The translations under genes and the position numbers were made by a program. The notes beneath the pieces were generated by a model that was not told the origin of the DNA, did no database searches, and saw only the letters and a list, made by a program, of their open reading frames with translations. Shown piece after piece: positions 16,380 to 25,434 of a DNA stretch of 47,756 nucleotides. Every line of letters starts with the position of its first letter. The stretch's first letter is position 1. The stretch lies in the NCBI GenBank assembly GCA_945869695.1, contig CAMBPV010000011.1, positions 1-47,756 on the forward strand, given 5' to 3'. Source of the stretch: Prosthecobacter debontii (GTDB taxonomy: Bacteria; Verrucomicrobiota; Verrucomicrobiia; Verrucomicrobiales; Verrucomicrobiaceae).

Positions 16380-17663
16380 TCAGCTTGCATCACGATAACT
16401 CTTGGCCATGGCCGCGATCGAATCGCGCGCACTGGCCATCATTTCCCTGGATACACCTGCACCCTCATACCAATGAGTGTAGGCGTGATTATCAAACATG
16501 ATGTCGAACTGAGTCACCAACCGCTCAAAAACAGCCGCGATACCCGTGTGATTCACCAGAGCTAAACCGCTGGAAGCAAATCCGTCTGGAGCGGTCTCTG
16601 CCACACCGATCTTCAACCCACCTTGCGCTGGCAGGTAGTTTGCATAATTCAGTCCCTTGCGGATCGCCGCGACATTCTCATCCACTTCCTTCGCGCGCAC
16701 ATCTCCTCGGAAAAGTGCACAGGCGGAAAGGTAAACCCCGTCTTTCCAATCAATGGCGGCGGTGAAGTTATCCTGAGCGAAGGTCTCCTTGGCCAAGTCC
16801 TCAAAGGCGATGCGACCTTGAGTCTCCCCGGGTCCTCGCATGGGCGCAAAGGAGGCCGTGAAGAAGTGGTTCCCCGGAAAGGGAACCAAGTTTGTGATGA
16901 ACTCACCGAGGTCTGTGTTCAATTTGCCTGGGAATCGAAGAGACGCCGTCACGGATGACATGATCAGGGCGATCAGGTGATTCAGATCCATGTAGTTAGG
17001 ATTCCTCTTCAGCTTTGATTTCACCGTGCGGAAAAGCGCCTCATTGTCCAGAACCACGCACGCATCCGCATGATCCAAAATTCGCTGCAAAGTGAGGATC
17101 GCATTGTAGGGCTCCACCGCACTGTCAGAAATGAGGGGGGAAGGCACCACGGAAAAAGTGAAGATCTTCTTTTTGGGATAGGCCGCACGGAGCTTCTCGA
17201 GAATCAATGAACCCAAGCCGGAGCCAGAGCCACCCCCGACACTGTGAGTGAGGAGAAAACCCTGAAGACCTTTGGTTTTTTCGACAGCGGCGTCGATTAC
17301 GTTCATGACCTGATCAATGACTTTTTCACCTTCCGTGTGGTATCCCCGAGCCCAATTGTTCGCAGCTCCCGGGATTTTTCGGACGATGCTTCCCTCGTCA
17401 AAGAGTTGGGACATGTCGCCATTCTCAATGCGATGAATCACGCCCGGTTCGAGGTCCACTAGGACGGCTCTCGGGACATACTTGCCATCACGCACCTTGT
17501 GGAAGAAGACTTCCAAACTGGTGTTGGCAGCCAATGCGGATGAACTCCCATCTTTCGGCACACCTGCTTCCGTGAGACCATGCTCACGACAAACGAGCCG
17601 CCAAAAACGGTCTGCAATTTGGTTTCCGCACTGGCCGACGTGAATGCTAAGGATCTCTCTCAC
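16380..17663 (-). CDS. btubB: bacterial tubulin BtubB
   Basis: The 427-residue tubulin/FtsZ-superfamily GTPase starts with GTG at 17663, which matches the known family start MREILSIHVGQCGNQIA. The nucleotide signature is GGGSGSG at 143-149 (Ser in place of the usual Thr). The T7 loop reads DLGEFITNLVP and keeps the acidic Glu used for hydrolysis of the neighbouring subunit's GTP, as in alpha-tubulin; eukaryotic beta-tubulin has Lys there. There is no acidic C-terminal tail; the product ends AMAKSYRDAS. It co-polymerises with BtubA into mini-microtubules. It lies 47 bp after btubA and 19 bp before bklc. Confidence 0.98.
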   Translation of the reverse strand: MREILSIHVGQCGNQIADRFWRLVCREHGLTEAGVPKDGSSSALAANTSLEVFFHKVRDGKYVPRAVLVDLEPGVIHRIENGDMSQLFDEGSIVRKIPGAANNWARGYHTEGEKVIDQVMNVIDAAVEKTKGLQGFLLTHSVGGGSGSGLGSLILEKLRAAYPKKKIFTFSVVPSPLISDSAVEPYNAILTLQRILDHADACVVLDNEALFRTVKSKLKRNPNYMDLNHLIALIMSSVTASLRFPGKLNTDLGEFITNLVPFPGNHFFTASFAPMRGPGETQGRIAFEDLAKETFAQDNFTAAIDWKDGVYLSACALFRGDVRAKEVDENVAAIRKGLNYANYLPAQGGLKIGVAETAPDGFASSGLALVNHTGIAAVFERLVTQFDIMFDNHAYTHWYEGAGVSREMMASARDSIAAMAKSYRDAS

Positions 17664-17710
17664 TTTGGGGTATCTCTTGGGATTTGGTTTCTGCTGATGG
17701 AATACCTCTC

Positions 17711-19153
17711 TTAGATTTTTCGATCTACGAGGTCACGAAGACTAACCGCGCCTCCATCACGCGGAGGAGCGGGCGCAGTCGCAGGCGCTTGGGGAAGCAC
17801 GCTTGGAGCCACTGCAACGGGCCGGCCGGCAGACTGCACCTTGGCTTTTGCTCCGCTCTCTTCGGCCACCTGGTAGCTTTGGATCAACTCCTGAGCGGAC
17901 GACCTCAAGGCGTTGATCTGGTCCTCAGACATGCCCTCGTTGAGATACCAATTGGCGAAAGCCTTCCGCTGCCACAGCTTGTCAAAGTTAGCGCAAATCC
18001 GATCCAAAACGCGGGCCACCTCGGTATTGTTCGCCAGCAGCACCATGCTCTTCCGGTGGGAGACTCCTGCCTGCTCGACATAGCCGATCTTGAAGGCAGT
18101 CGGGATCCAATAAGTCAACGGAAGGGATTCACGCATCGCAGCCAGCGCATTGTCAGCCACCGTCTTGTCTTCCATGATGCCGCGATAAAGCACGGCCGTG
18201 CTCAGGAATCGGCCTTCCATCGGCTGGCAGGCAGCAAAAACAGATTCATTGGCAAAGAGGCTACGGATCATGTCCTCGATGCTCATTTCCTCGAACTTAC
18301 TCCGATCAGGAGGCGTCAGCGGTGCGAATGCACACATCAGGAAATGCAAGGAGGGCTGAGGAACAAGGTTCGTGAGCAACTCGCGAAGACTGATCTCAAC
18401 CGTCAGGAAACCACTAAACCTCATGGAAGCCGTGAGTCCAGCCAGCGCCTCGGTTATCAGGAGGTTCAAGTCATCGACGGACGGGCTCTCGATTCCCCAT
18501 TTTTGGTGAGCAAGCTCGAACAGTGCCTCGTTGTCAAAGATCAGACACGCATCAGCTGTGCGGCGCAGCGCGTTCAAGGCAAAGACCGTGTTGTAGGGCT
18601 CCGTCACCACGGAGCTCACTTGGGGCGAAGGAAGGATCGCGCAGCTCAAGACGGGAATCTCAGGATTCTTTTCCTTCACTGCCTCGATCACCAATGAGCT
18701 CAATCCACTGCCCGTTCCACCGCCGGTGGAGTGGATGACAATGATGCCTCCGACATTGTCGCAGCGCTCGATCTCCCCATCAATTCTTGCCATGACCTCT
18801 GGCAGAATTTCACGTCCAGCTCCGAGATACCCGATTGCAAAATTTCCTCCCGCTCCCTCGGTGCGATGGATCAGGCTAGCCGGATTGAAGAGCGATCCCG
18901 AGTGAGCTTTCACACTCGCAATGACGCTCGGCTCCAAGTCCACCATCACAGCCCTCGGCACATAGCTTCCTCCCGTGCCTTCTCCGAGGCGCGTGAAAAA
19001 CGCGCTCCAATTTCCTTTGGGATCCTGACCATCGGCCGTGGTTCCGTTCAGCGGATCAATACCGTGCTCAAGGCAAACGGTTTTCCAGAAAGACGCGGCG
19101 ATTTGATTGCCAGCCTGTCCGATCGATATCACGATGGTGTTGTTTACCTTCAT
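17711..19153 (-). CDS. btubA: bacterial tubulin BtubA
   Basis: The 480-residue product starts at ATG 19153 (MKVNNT, the family start); an ATG one codon upstream is also possible. It shows SIGQAGNQIA, the tubulin signature GGGTGSG (about 144-150), TEPYNTVFAL and a T7 loop SLRELLTNLVP with catalytic Glu (about 248). A tubulin C-terminal domain follows, with AFANWYLNEGMSEDQIN. After residue ~435 comes a low-complexity Ala/Pro/Val linker, then the terminal peptide SLRDLVDRKI. It forms the heterodimer with BtubB. A plausible promoter lies at 19221-19248. The operon order btubA-btubB-bklc is that of Prosthecobacter. Confidence 0.98.
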   Translation of the reverse strand: MKVNNTIVISIGQAGNQIAASFWKTVCLEHGIDPLNGTTADGQDPKGNWSAFFTRLGEGTGGSYVPRAVMVDLEPSVIASVKAHSGSLFNPASLIHRTEGAGGNFAIGYLGAGREILPEVMARIDGEIERCDNVGGIIVIHSTGGGTGSGLSSLVIEAVKEKNPEIPVLSCAILPSPQVSSVVTEPYNTVFALNALRRTADACLIFDNEALFELAHQKWGIESPSVDDLNLLITEALAGLTASMRFSGFLTVEISLRELLTNLVPQPSLHFLMCAFAPLTPPDRSKFEEMSIEDMIRSLFANESVFAACQPMEGRFLSTAVLYRGIMEDKTVADNALAAMRESLPLTYWIPTAFKIGYVEQAGVSHRKSMVLLANNTEVARVLDRICANFDKLWQRKAFANWYLNEGMSEDQINALRSSAQELIQSYQVAEESGAKAKVQSAGRPVAVAPSVLPQAPATAPAPPRDGGAVSLRDLVDRKI

Positions 19154-19220
19154 CATTCTCTGTCTTGTCGGATGTTTTTCAGTTAGTGGGAAATTTCAGA
19201 CGATCGCTCTCGCTAGGGCT

Positions 19221-19248
19221 GACATAAGGGTGGTCACCTGAGTGTCAA
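19221..19248 (-). promoter_or_regulatory. candidate sigma-70 promoter of the btub operon
   Basis: On the minus strand a perfect -35 box, TTGACA (19248-19243), is followed after 16 bp by TATGTC (19226-19221). Transcription would begin near 19214, leaving a leader of about 60 bases before btubA. It lies in the 138-bp gap after the kinase-like gene, so the tubulin genes may be transcribed independently of it. The -10 match is only partial. Confidence 0.45.
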
Positions 19249-19294
19249 GGGCAGCCAATGGGCCAACTATTGGATTTTCTAAACTTGTCCTTCA

Positions 19295-21421
19295 TCAGCG
19301 GCTCTCCACATCCGCCACTTGTTCCTGCTTCTGTGCAGATGAATCCACGACTCCAGTCTGCTTCCTATAGTAATCCTCAAGCTCCGCTGCCGTCGGAATG
19401 ATCGCTCTCCGGATATCACGCTTCGCAGGCGCTTCAGAAGGATCCAACTGATGCGCAGAGTTATCTCCCGCAAAAAGCGTGATCACGAAAATGCCCAACA
19501 CCAGACAGATGACACCCCAGAGCACCATTCCCACCATGCCGTTGCTCCTGCTGCTCGGTCGTCCCAAATCAATCGGTTGGGGACCCGAAAGCAATCTCTG
19601 CGTTGCATGCGGCTTTTTGATGACCGGCTTCGCTGTGTCCACTTTGTCATTCCAGGCATCGCCGTCTTCTTCGAAATCAGATACCGAGCCTGCGCTCTCC
19701 ATTTCCGCCGCAGGCACCCCGGCGGCACTCCGGTAGCGGGCAACAAAACTTTTGTCGTCTCCCGATGTGCCCGCGAGCGACTCAAACTCCTTCAGGAATT
19801 CTTCACGAGAAGGAGATTTTCCAAAGCGCTTCGCCCTATCGAGGCAAGAACGCAGGTATTCAGCAAGGGGAGGAACAACCGTCTCCGGGAACTCCACCTG
19901 CCGACCTACCAGGCGCTGGCCAGTAAGCATGTAAACAGCCAGCGCAACGAATGACCGCCGACAAGCATCCTTGGGGTGCAAGGAAGGATCGTGCTTGCCA
20001 CGATCCAGCGGCGCATCCACCAGAAGTTGCTCGTAAAGCCCCCTCATCGTCGCGTGGGGTCTTAGTTTCAGCACGAAACTGGGCCATGAGTCCACCCTCT
20101 TCAGCATTAGCTTTTCGAATTCACGGCTCTGCATGGGGCCCTGTTTGCCTACCCTCAAGACGATATTGGAAGGATGCAGATCCAAATCCAAGACGCCACA
20201 CTCTTCGGCTTGCTCCACCCCCGCCTTCACCTGCTTCATCAGCACCAGCACCTCAGCAGGATTCAAAACAATTCTCTCCGCGATCAGACGACTCAAAGGA
20301 AAACCGGGCTCTCGCTCTTCGGTCAAAAACGTCCAATCCGGACTCTCCCAAACACTCATCGAACGGAGGATGTTGGGATGCTTCTCCGGATCGAGCCTCC
20401 ACATCTGGAGCGGAATTGCCTCGTATTGATCATGCGGCACAATCCGGTCTGCAGGAAGAAGATGAACCGTGAGCCTTTGCCCGTCCTTGGTGCTCCGAGC
20501 TGGCAGAGTGAAGGGATAGCGCTGGGCTCCTTCACTTTCATCCGCCTCGATGGCACCTCGCAAGAGATCCGAAACCGGCACATTCTCCAACAGCAAGCTT
20601 TGAAGGTTTGACCGAGGCAGCAGCGCCCCGCTATTGATGACCAGATGCTTCCGGGTGTTCCTCACCTGGAGGTTGCTCACCATCGCTGAAAAGGCTTCCC
20701 GCACCTCGTCTCGCAGTTTTTCGAGGATCGCTGGTGAATTGCCCCGATCCATCAAAGTGTTACGCAGTGTCGAACGCAGGCTGGAGGGCAGACATGTCAA
20801 AGCCGGAAAACCATCGGGACTCTGTCCGCAGTATTCCTGGCCGGTAAGCAGTAGGAACAGCAACTCACAGACCTCGCCACAGAGTCTTTTGAGATCCCCT
20901 CCCGAGCGTTCCTCTTTTTCCGCCAAACCAAAATCAGAGACTCTCAATCGAAGAAACGTGTCCTCTAAAGTAGTGACCAACAATCGAGAGAGACTCACCT
21001 TCGCGATCAAACGGTGATAACTCTGGAGCTGCACCAGATCCTCCAGCAAATGCATCAGGAGACAGAAAGCCGTCGCCGCAGGTAATGCACCCCGACGCTG
21101 GATGTAATCCGTCACCGATTCCCCATCACTCAAGGAAGTGGTGTAATACACGATCCCCTCGTCATCGCCCACAGTCAGCACCCTTGCAAAGCTCGGTGCC
21201 CGCAACTCCGATGCCATCAGGGCCCTCTCCTTCGCAGAACGACGATGAAGCGATTCGTTGGTGGCTGCGTCTTTCACGACGTGCAGTTCCACCAGTCGCT
21301 TCATTTGGGAATCGAACGCCAGCACCACCAACTCAGACGAAGATCGACTCAGATCCAAAGGCTCACCATTCGCACGACGTGCGATCAAAAAATGCTCAAA
21401 CCTTTCCAAAGTTGATGACAT
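19295..21421 (-). CDS. membrane protein with two degenerate Ser/Thr kinase-like domains
   Basis: 708 residues. Kinase-like domain 1 (about 30-250) has a possible VAIK-type Lys (HVVKD, Lys50) and an intact DFG (163-165), but its catalytic loop reads HRLIAKVSLSRL, lacking the Asp and Asn. Domain 2 (about 310-550) has DLDLHPSNIVL (411-421), keeping catalytic-loop Asp and Asn, but no DFG (the place reads FVLKLRP). A charged linker leads to one transmembrane helix (about 628-650) and a ~58-residue tail on the other side of the membrane. It is a bacterial PknB-like relative, perhaps a scaffold or pseudokinase pair. It lies directly upstream of btubA on the same strand, 138 bp away. Confidence 0.8.
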   Translation of the reverse strand: MSSTLERFEHFLIARRANGEPLDLSRSSSELVVLAFDSQMKRLVELHVVKDAATNESLHRRSAKERALMASELRAPSFARVLTVGDDEGIVYYTTSLSDGESVTDYIQRRGALPAATAFCLLMHLLEDLVQLQSYHRLIAKVSLSRLLVTTLEDTFLRLRVSDFGLAEKEERSGGDLKRLCGEVCELLFLLLTGQEYCGQSPDGFPALTCLPSSLRSTLRNTLMDRGNSPAILEKLRDEVREAFSAMVSNLQVRNTRKHLVINSGALLPRSNLQSLLLENVPVSDLLRGAIEADESEGAQRYPFTLPARSTKDGQRLTVHLLPADRIVPHDQYEAIPLQMWRLDPEKHPNILRSMSVWESPDWTFLTEEREPGFPLSRLIAERIVLNPAEVLVLMKQVKAGVEQAEECGVLDLDLHPSNIVLRVGKQGPMQSREFEKLMLKRVDSWPSFVLKLRPHATMRGLYEQLLVDAPLDRGKHDPSLHPKDACRRSFVALAVYMLTGQRLVGRQVEFPETVVPPLAEYLRSCLDRAKRFGKSPSREEFLKEFESLAGTSGDDKSFVARYRSAAGVPAAEMESAGSVSDFEEDGDAWNDKVDTAKPVIKKPHATQRLLSGPQPIDLGRPSSRSNGMVGMVLWGVICLVLGIFVITLFAGDNSAHQLDPSEAPAKRDIRRAIIPTAAELEDYYRKQTGVVDSSAQKQEQVADVESR

Positions 21422-22001
21422 GCAGATGATTGATTCTCAAAAAAGTGAAGCAGACGATCGCAAGTTCAGTCAATTGTTCCTGTGCAATTTCATCCCGTAT
21501 TTCCTTAATAACTTACATTTTTCGTTCGAGAGAAGCAATGCTTTCTTGTGTTCGGATAAATTTATTGGCCAGTTTCACGCGATAGTTTGATCATCAGTTC
21601 GAGATGACGCGAACCCGAGCCCCTCTGATCCAAGCGAGTTCGATAATCAAGAAGCAGATTTCGAGCCTAACTTGACCTCAATCACAAACGATTCTGATCG
21701 ACCCACCCAAGATTTCAACGATCTACTAAATCACTGACTATTAGCCCCTTAACCCACCCTCACTACCCTTCCCTTCCAACGGCCGCGGGTGCGAAAACAC
21801 CCTTCATTCCTTCGCTTTATTGCATCAATTCATTTTAACAGGTGCTGATATTCATTAATCCTCTTCGCGACTAGCGAAGATCGCAAATGGAAAAGAAATA
21901 ACCCCTCCAACGCATGCGCGGCGTCGGTCAAAGCTTCAAAATCCGGCTGCCGAAATGGATCATTTCCCCCGTTCCCTTTTCAATCGCGCAAGATTTATCC
22001 G
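21422..22001. other. AT-rich gene-free region upstream of the kinase-like gene
   Basis: About 580 bp without a supported gene, noticeably richer in A/T than its surroundings, especially 21430-21600. It must contain the promoter of the kinase-like gene, but no box pair stands out. A short perfect hairpin, CTTCGC-GACTA-GCGAAG, lies at 21863-21879 without a T-run. The stop of the upstream mutarotase gene is at 22002. Confidence 0.5.
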
Positions 22002-22919
22002 CTAGGCTCGATCCTTAAGCTTCCGAACTCTCACGCGAGTGAGCAGCGTGTGCTCACCTCCAGCCGGGATGGTGATGGTATCGTCTCCCGCATTCGTGCT
22101 CTCGACGCAAAGAAATCCCGGGTAGGCATCATCAGGCAAGTCTCCGAGTCGCTTCGACTTCTCGATCCACGGATTCCAAACCACCGTTGATCGACTCCCA
22201 CCCTTCTCGACGATCAATGTCCTCTCACCACAGGGGTCTTCGATTTCCACTGCCCCGTCAGAGGCATACAGGCGGTCCACCTCTTGATTGATCACCACGT
22301 CTCCTCTCTGCAATCGCCGCTCCGGGGAGAGCCTTCCCTCGACAAAGGAGGTGCCATGCAGCCCGCGAATATGGATCTGGGTCACCTCCGTTACCTTCAA
22401 ATACGTATGCAGAGCACCTGACATCGTCCATTCCACGTTGCCTGTGTTTCTGACCCTTAGTTTGGCCTCCAGCTCAGCCCCAATCCAGATCACAAACTTC
22501 AATGAAAAATCATGAGGCCAGTTCGGCTCGCTCTCGCCCTTACCAGATAGAGCCAACGTTAGCTCAACCCCCGAAGGCATCTCCCTCACCTCCGCCAGTT
22601 CCCATATTTTTGTACGCACAAATCCGTGCGCAGGTGCATCGGGCCGGCTCGGGTGAGGACCAAACCAGGGCCAGCAGATTGGGATGCCTCCCCGGATCGG
22701 TTTACCGATTTGAAATTCTGCATCCGGGCTCAGGTAAAGAACCGGAGTTTCGCCCGATGGCGTCCACTCCATGACATGCCCGCCATTCAGAGCGATCCGA
22801 GCCCAAGCTGCAGGATGTATAATCTCCAGCACAGGGTATCCGGGTGCCAATTCAATGCATTTCACGCTCTCGGGTCGTTCGATCATCAGGGACGCTCCAC
22901 CAAGCCGCCTTATTTTCAA
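22002..22919 (-). CDS. glucose-6-phosphate 1-epimerase-like mutarotase (YeaD family)
   Basis: The 305-residue product has the galactose-mutarotase-like beta-sandwich of the D-hexose-6-phosphate epimerase group. Visible hallmarks are GGHVMEWTP, PIRGGIPICWPWFGPH, APAHGFVRTKIWEL (active-site His and Arg), the ALHTYLKV block (catalytic His), VVWNPWIEKSK and the conserved FLCVESTNA segment with a Glu. It probably interconverts alpha and beta anomers of a hexose 6-phosphate in the cytoplasm. It is divergent from the motor operon, 158 bp apart, and is probably functionally unrelated to the flanking cytoskeleton genes. Confidence 0.88.
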   Translation of the reverse strand: MKIRRLGGASLMIERPESVKCIELAPGYPVLEIIHPAAWARIALNGGHVMEWTPSGETPVLYLSPDAEFQIGKPIRGGIPICWPWFGPHPSRPDAPAHGFVRTKIWELAEVREMPSGVELTLALSGKGESEPNWPHDFSLKFVIWIGAELEAKLRVRNTGNVEWTMSGALHTYLKVTEVTQIHIRGLHGTSFVEGRLSPERRLQRGDVVINQEVDRLYASDGAVEIEDPCGERTLIVEKGGSRSTVVWNPWIEKSKRLGDLPDDAYPGFLCVESTNAGDDTITIPAGGEHTLLTRVRVRKLKDRA

Positions 22920-23077
22920 TCACCGCTTGATGCCTTTGCTGCCCGACTCAATCGTCGAACGATAGGGGCAAACCCTGATGAGAGATTCGAAACTATCGAT
23001 TGATCAAATCCTCTGAATCTGAATAATCGTAGCCCCATTCTTTACTCAATCCGCAACCCCATCCAGAAGGATCCAAA

Positions 23078-24472
23078 ATGAAGTTTAAATGCCCCACCTG
23101 TAACATGCAGCTGAAAGCTGAACCCGAGCATGCAGGCAAAATCGTGCGCTGCCCCGGCTGCAACACGAAGCTTCAGATCCCTCAGTCTGTTGAACCATTG
23201 AACTCTGACCTTCCACCTCCGTCCTCCTTGGGCGAGCGCTCCCTGGATGGAACTGAACTCACGAACGATGGAAGCCCTCAGTTCCATTCAGAGAAACCCG
23301 AGCGTCAAGGCTGGATTGAGAGTGATCCGACCAATGCCAACATTTGGAAGAGTTTCGCCATCGGCTCAGTGTGCACGCTCGCATTTCTTGGGATTCTCCT
23401 CGCCTTCGCTCCACCACCGGGAATGCCGTCATCAGATTACAATTTGATGCAGTATTTGGCGAATGTCTGGAAAGGTCACCTTCCGGTGAACGGCCTGAAC
23501 ACCTTGTTTTTCTTTTGGGCAATGGCCATCCTTTGGCTCAAGATGCAAAAACTTCGCCATCAGAGACGCGCACTCTTACTGGATGTTTTGCCAGCTGATC
23601 TTGGCTCCGATATCAATGCAGAGACTGTCGGCTCTTTTGTGGACCATTTGTACACGCTTCCTCGCAGTCTGCGAGACAGCATGATGGTCAACCGCATCCG
23701 AAAAGGACTGGAGCTGTTCGAAATGAAGCAGAGCACATCGGATGCGGCCACTCTCATGTCGGCCCAGTCGGACATCGACAGCTCACGAATCGGAGGCAGC
23801 TACACCTCGGTCAAAGCCTTTCTATGGGCCATTCCGATCATGGGTTTCGTCGGAACTGTCTTGGGTCTCTCCCACGCACTCCTCAGCCTGAGTTTCGACA
23901 ATCTCGAAGACGTCAAGGCTATCATCGCTGTGCTCAAAGGGGTTATCAACGGCCTCGGTGGTGCTTTCGATGCAACGCTTGTGGGACTCATCTTTGCCAT
24001 GGGGGTAAACTTCCCCATGAATGCCCTCATGAAGGCGGAAGATGACAACCTCAATGACATCGATGCTTTTTGTAATGAGATCCTCATCCCTCGTCTGAAT
24101 GACGGTGGCCACGTCGCTGGAGGGGATCCCATGGGAATGATGGATTCTTTGGCAAGGGCCGTTTCCTCCGCGCAGAAAGAATTTCTGGGGGACCTTAATG
24201 CTCTGTCCGCAAAAATCGTCGAGCAAGCGCATAACCTTGATCGCCGGGCGGAAGCCCACCAACAACAGGTGAGCGTCGAATTCGCCACCAACATGAACCG
24301 CATGCGTGAGGATCTAACGGGTGCCGTAAAGGATTCGGTCAAAATCACCACAGACTATACAAGAGCACTTTCCAGCGGGATCGTTTCACTCAATGGAGTC
24401 CTGAAAGAATTGGGGGAAAAACAGATCGTGATTCATCAAACCGTGAAGAAAGGATGGTTCAGCAGGGACTAA
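23078..24472 (+). CDS. zinc-ribbon MotA/TolQ/ExbB-type ion channel protein
   Basis: 464 residues. Residues 1-36 are a zinc ribbon (CPTC at 5-8, CPGC at 25-28). Predicted membrane helices lie at about 91-112, 139-156, 247-270 and 300-325. The third and fourth carry the family signature (AIPIMGFVGTVLGLSHALL and INGLGGAFDATLVGLIFAMG). A cytoplasmic helical tail follows with Gln/Arg-rich coiled-coil character. Proteins of this family form pentameric proton or sodium channels around two TolR/MotB-type helices and convert ion flow into movement. AAGGA precedes the ATG at good spacing. It is first in a three-gene operon with two TolR-type genes. Confidence 0.88.
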   Translation: MKFKCPTCNMQLKAEPEHAGKIVRCPGCNTKLQIPQSVEPLNSDLPPPSSLGERSLDGTELTNDGSPQFHSEKPERQGWIESDPTNANIWKSFAIGSVCTLAFLGILLAFAPPPGMPSSDYNLMQYLANVWKGHLPVNGLNTLFFFWAMAILWLKMQKLRHQRRALLLDVLPADLGSDINAETVGSFVDHLYTLPRSLRDSMMVNRIRKGLELFEMKQSTSDAATLMSAQSDIDSSRIGGSYTSVKAFLWAIPIMGFVGTVLGLSHALLSLSFDNLEDVKAIIAVLKGVINGLGGAFDATLVGLIFAMGVNFPMNALMKAEDDNLNDIDAFCNEILIPRLNDGGHVAGGDPMGMMDSLARAVSSAQKEFLGDLNALSAKIVEQAHNLDRRAEAHQQQVSVEFATNMNRMREDLTGAVKDSVKITTDYTRALSSGIVSLNGVLKELGEKQIVIHQTVKKGWFSRD

Positions 24473-24519
24473 CCGTTCCAAGACGAGAGCACCCCAAACC
24501 ATAGGCCCACACACGAACG

Positions 24520-25422
24520 ATGGCAAAACGCAGACATCGCGGAAGCGAAGAAATGCTCATGGTGCCCTTTTTGGACATTCTGTGTTCTCTCATTGGTGTT
24601 CTTGTGCTCATTATCGTATTCCTGTGCGTGTCCCAAGCGAACCAAACGGAGGGGAGAACCCAGGAAGAGGTAGATCGCGCCATTGAGTATAAGAAGCTCA
24701 ACAAACAGCAGGTCGAAAAAAAGGACGTTCAAGAACAAGCCAAGGCAAAACAGGATGCACTCGCTGAGCTTCAGAAAAAACTAGATGAACAGGAGCAGAA
24801 ACTCGCCCGGTACCGAAAACTTGTTTCCACTTCTGCTGACGTCAAGAAGCTCAACGAGCAGATGAGTCAAGAATCCCTTAAGGAATTGGACAATCTGATT
24901 CTCGAAATTGATGGCTACAAACTTCAGATGGCCGAACTCAAAAAAGAAATTGCGCTCCTTGTTGCTGAGATTCAAAAGCGGAAGCCCCCGGAAAATGCAC
25001 CTCCGCCTCCAGTCATTGTTCAGCCCAGTGGTTCAGGCAAGGGCGACGGAACGAAGGCCTTCTTTGTCGAAGCCAGCGGTGGTTTGATCCGAATCTATTG
25101 GGATGCAGAGCGGAGAACGCAAGTCAGCTCCGCCGCTCCAGTCATCATCGCCGATACGTCGTATGACTTCTTCCTCAAACAGGTGAAAGCCACGCCCTCC
25201 TCAAAGCTTATCTTTCTCGTGCGTGACGACGGAGCTACCTCTTTTTCAAACGCAGCAGGTTGGGCCCAACAGACTCACGGCATCTTGCCATCCCGAGTCG
25301 CCAAGCTTCCAATCCCTGGGAGGGGTGAAGTCGATCTGAAAATGTTTAAAGATTTTATGGGCAGCATCCCCCCACCTCCAGACGCTAAACTGCTGACAGA
25401 GCCAGCCAAGACCAAAATTTAG
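24520..25422 (+). CDS. TolR/ExbD/MotB-type motor partner 1
   Basis: 300 residues. After a basic MAKRRHRG start comes a single membrane helix (about 16-38, VPFLDILCSLIGVLVLIIVF) with an Asp at residue 19, in the position of the ion-carrying Asp of ExbD/TolR/MotB. A long coiled coil follows (about 48-160, rich in Lys/Glu/Gln), then a Pro-rich linker (APPPPVIVQP) and a C-terminal alpha/beta domain (about 178-285) in the periplasm. It has no OmpA-like peptidoglycan motif. It lies 47 bp after the channel gene and 12 bp before its paralogue. Confidence 0.8.
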   Translation: MAKRRHRGSEEMLMVPFLDILCSLIGVLVLIIVFLCVSQANQTEGRTQEEVDRAIEYKKLNKQQVEKKDVQEQAKAKQDALAELQKKLDEQEQKLARYRKLVSTSADVKKLNEQMSQESLKELDNLILEIDGYKLQMAELKKEIALLVAEIQKRKPPENAPPPPVIVQPSGSGKGDGTKAFFVEASGGLIRIYWDAERRTQVSSAAPVIIADTSYDFFLKQVKATPSSKLIFLVRDDGATSFSNAAGWAQQTHGILPSRVAKLPIPGRGEVDLKMFKDFMGSIPPPPDAKLLTEPAKTKI

Positions 25423-25434
25423 GACCTCCGTTTC

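Noticed and set aside
16380..19153. Reading the tubulin-like genes as FtsZ paralogues
   Set aside because: They carry tubulin-type signatures (QAGNQIA/QCGNQIA, TEPYN/VEPYN, TNLVP) and a tubulin C-terminal domain, not the FtsZ forms.
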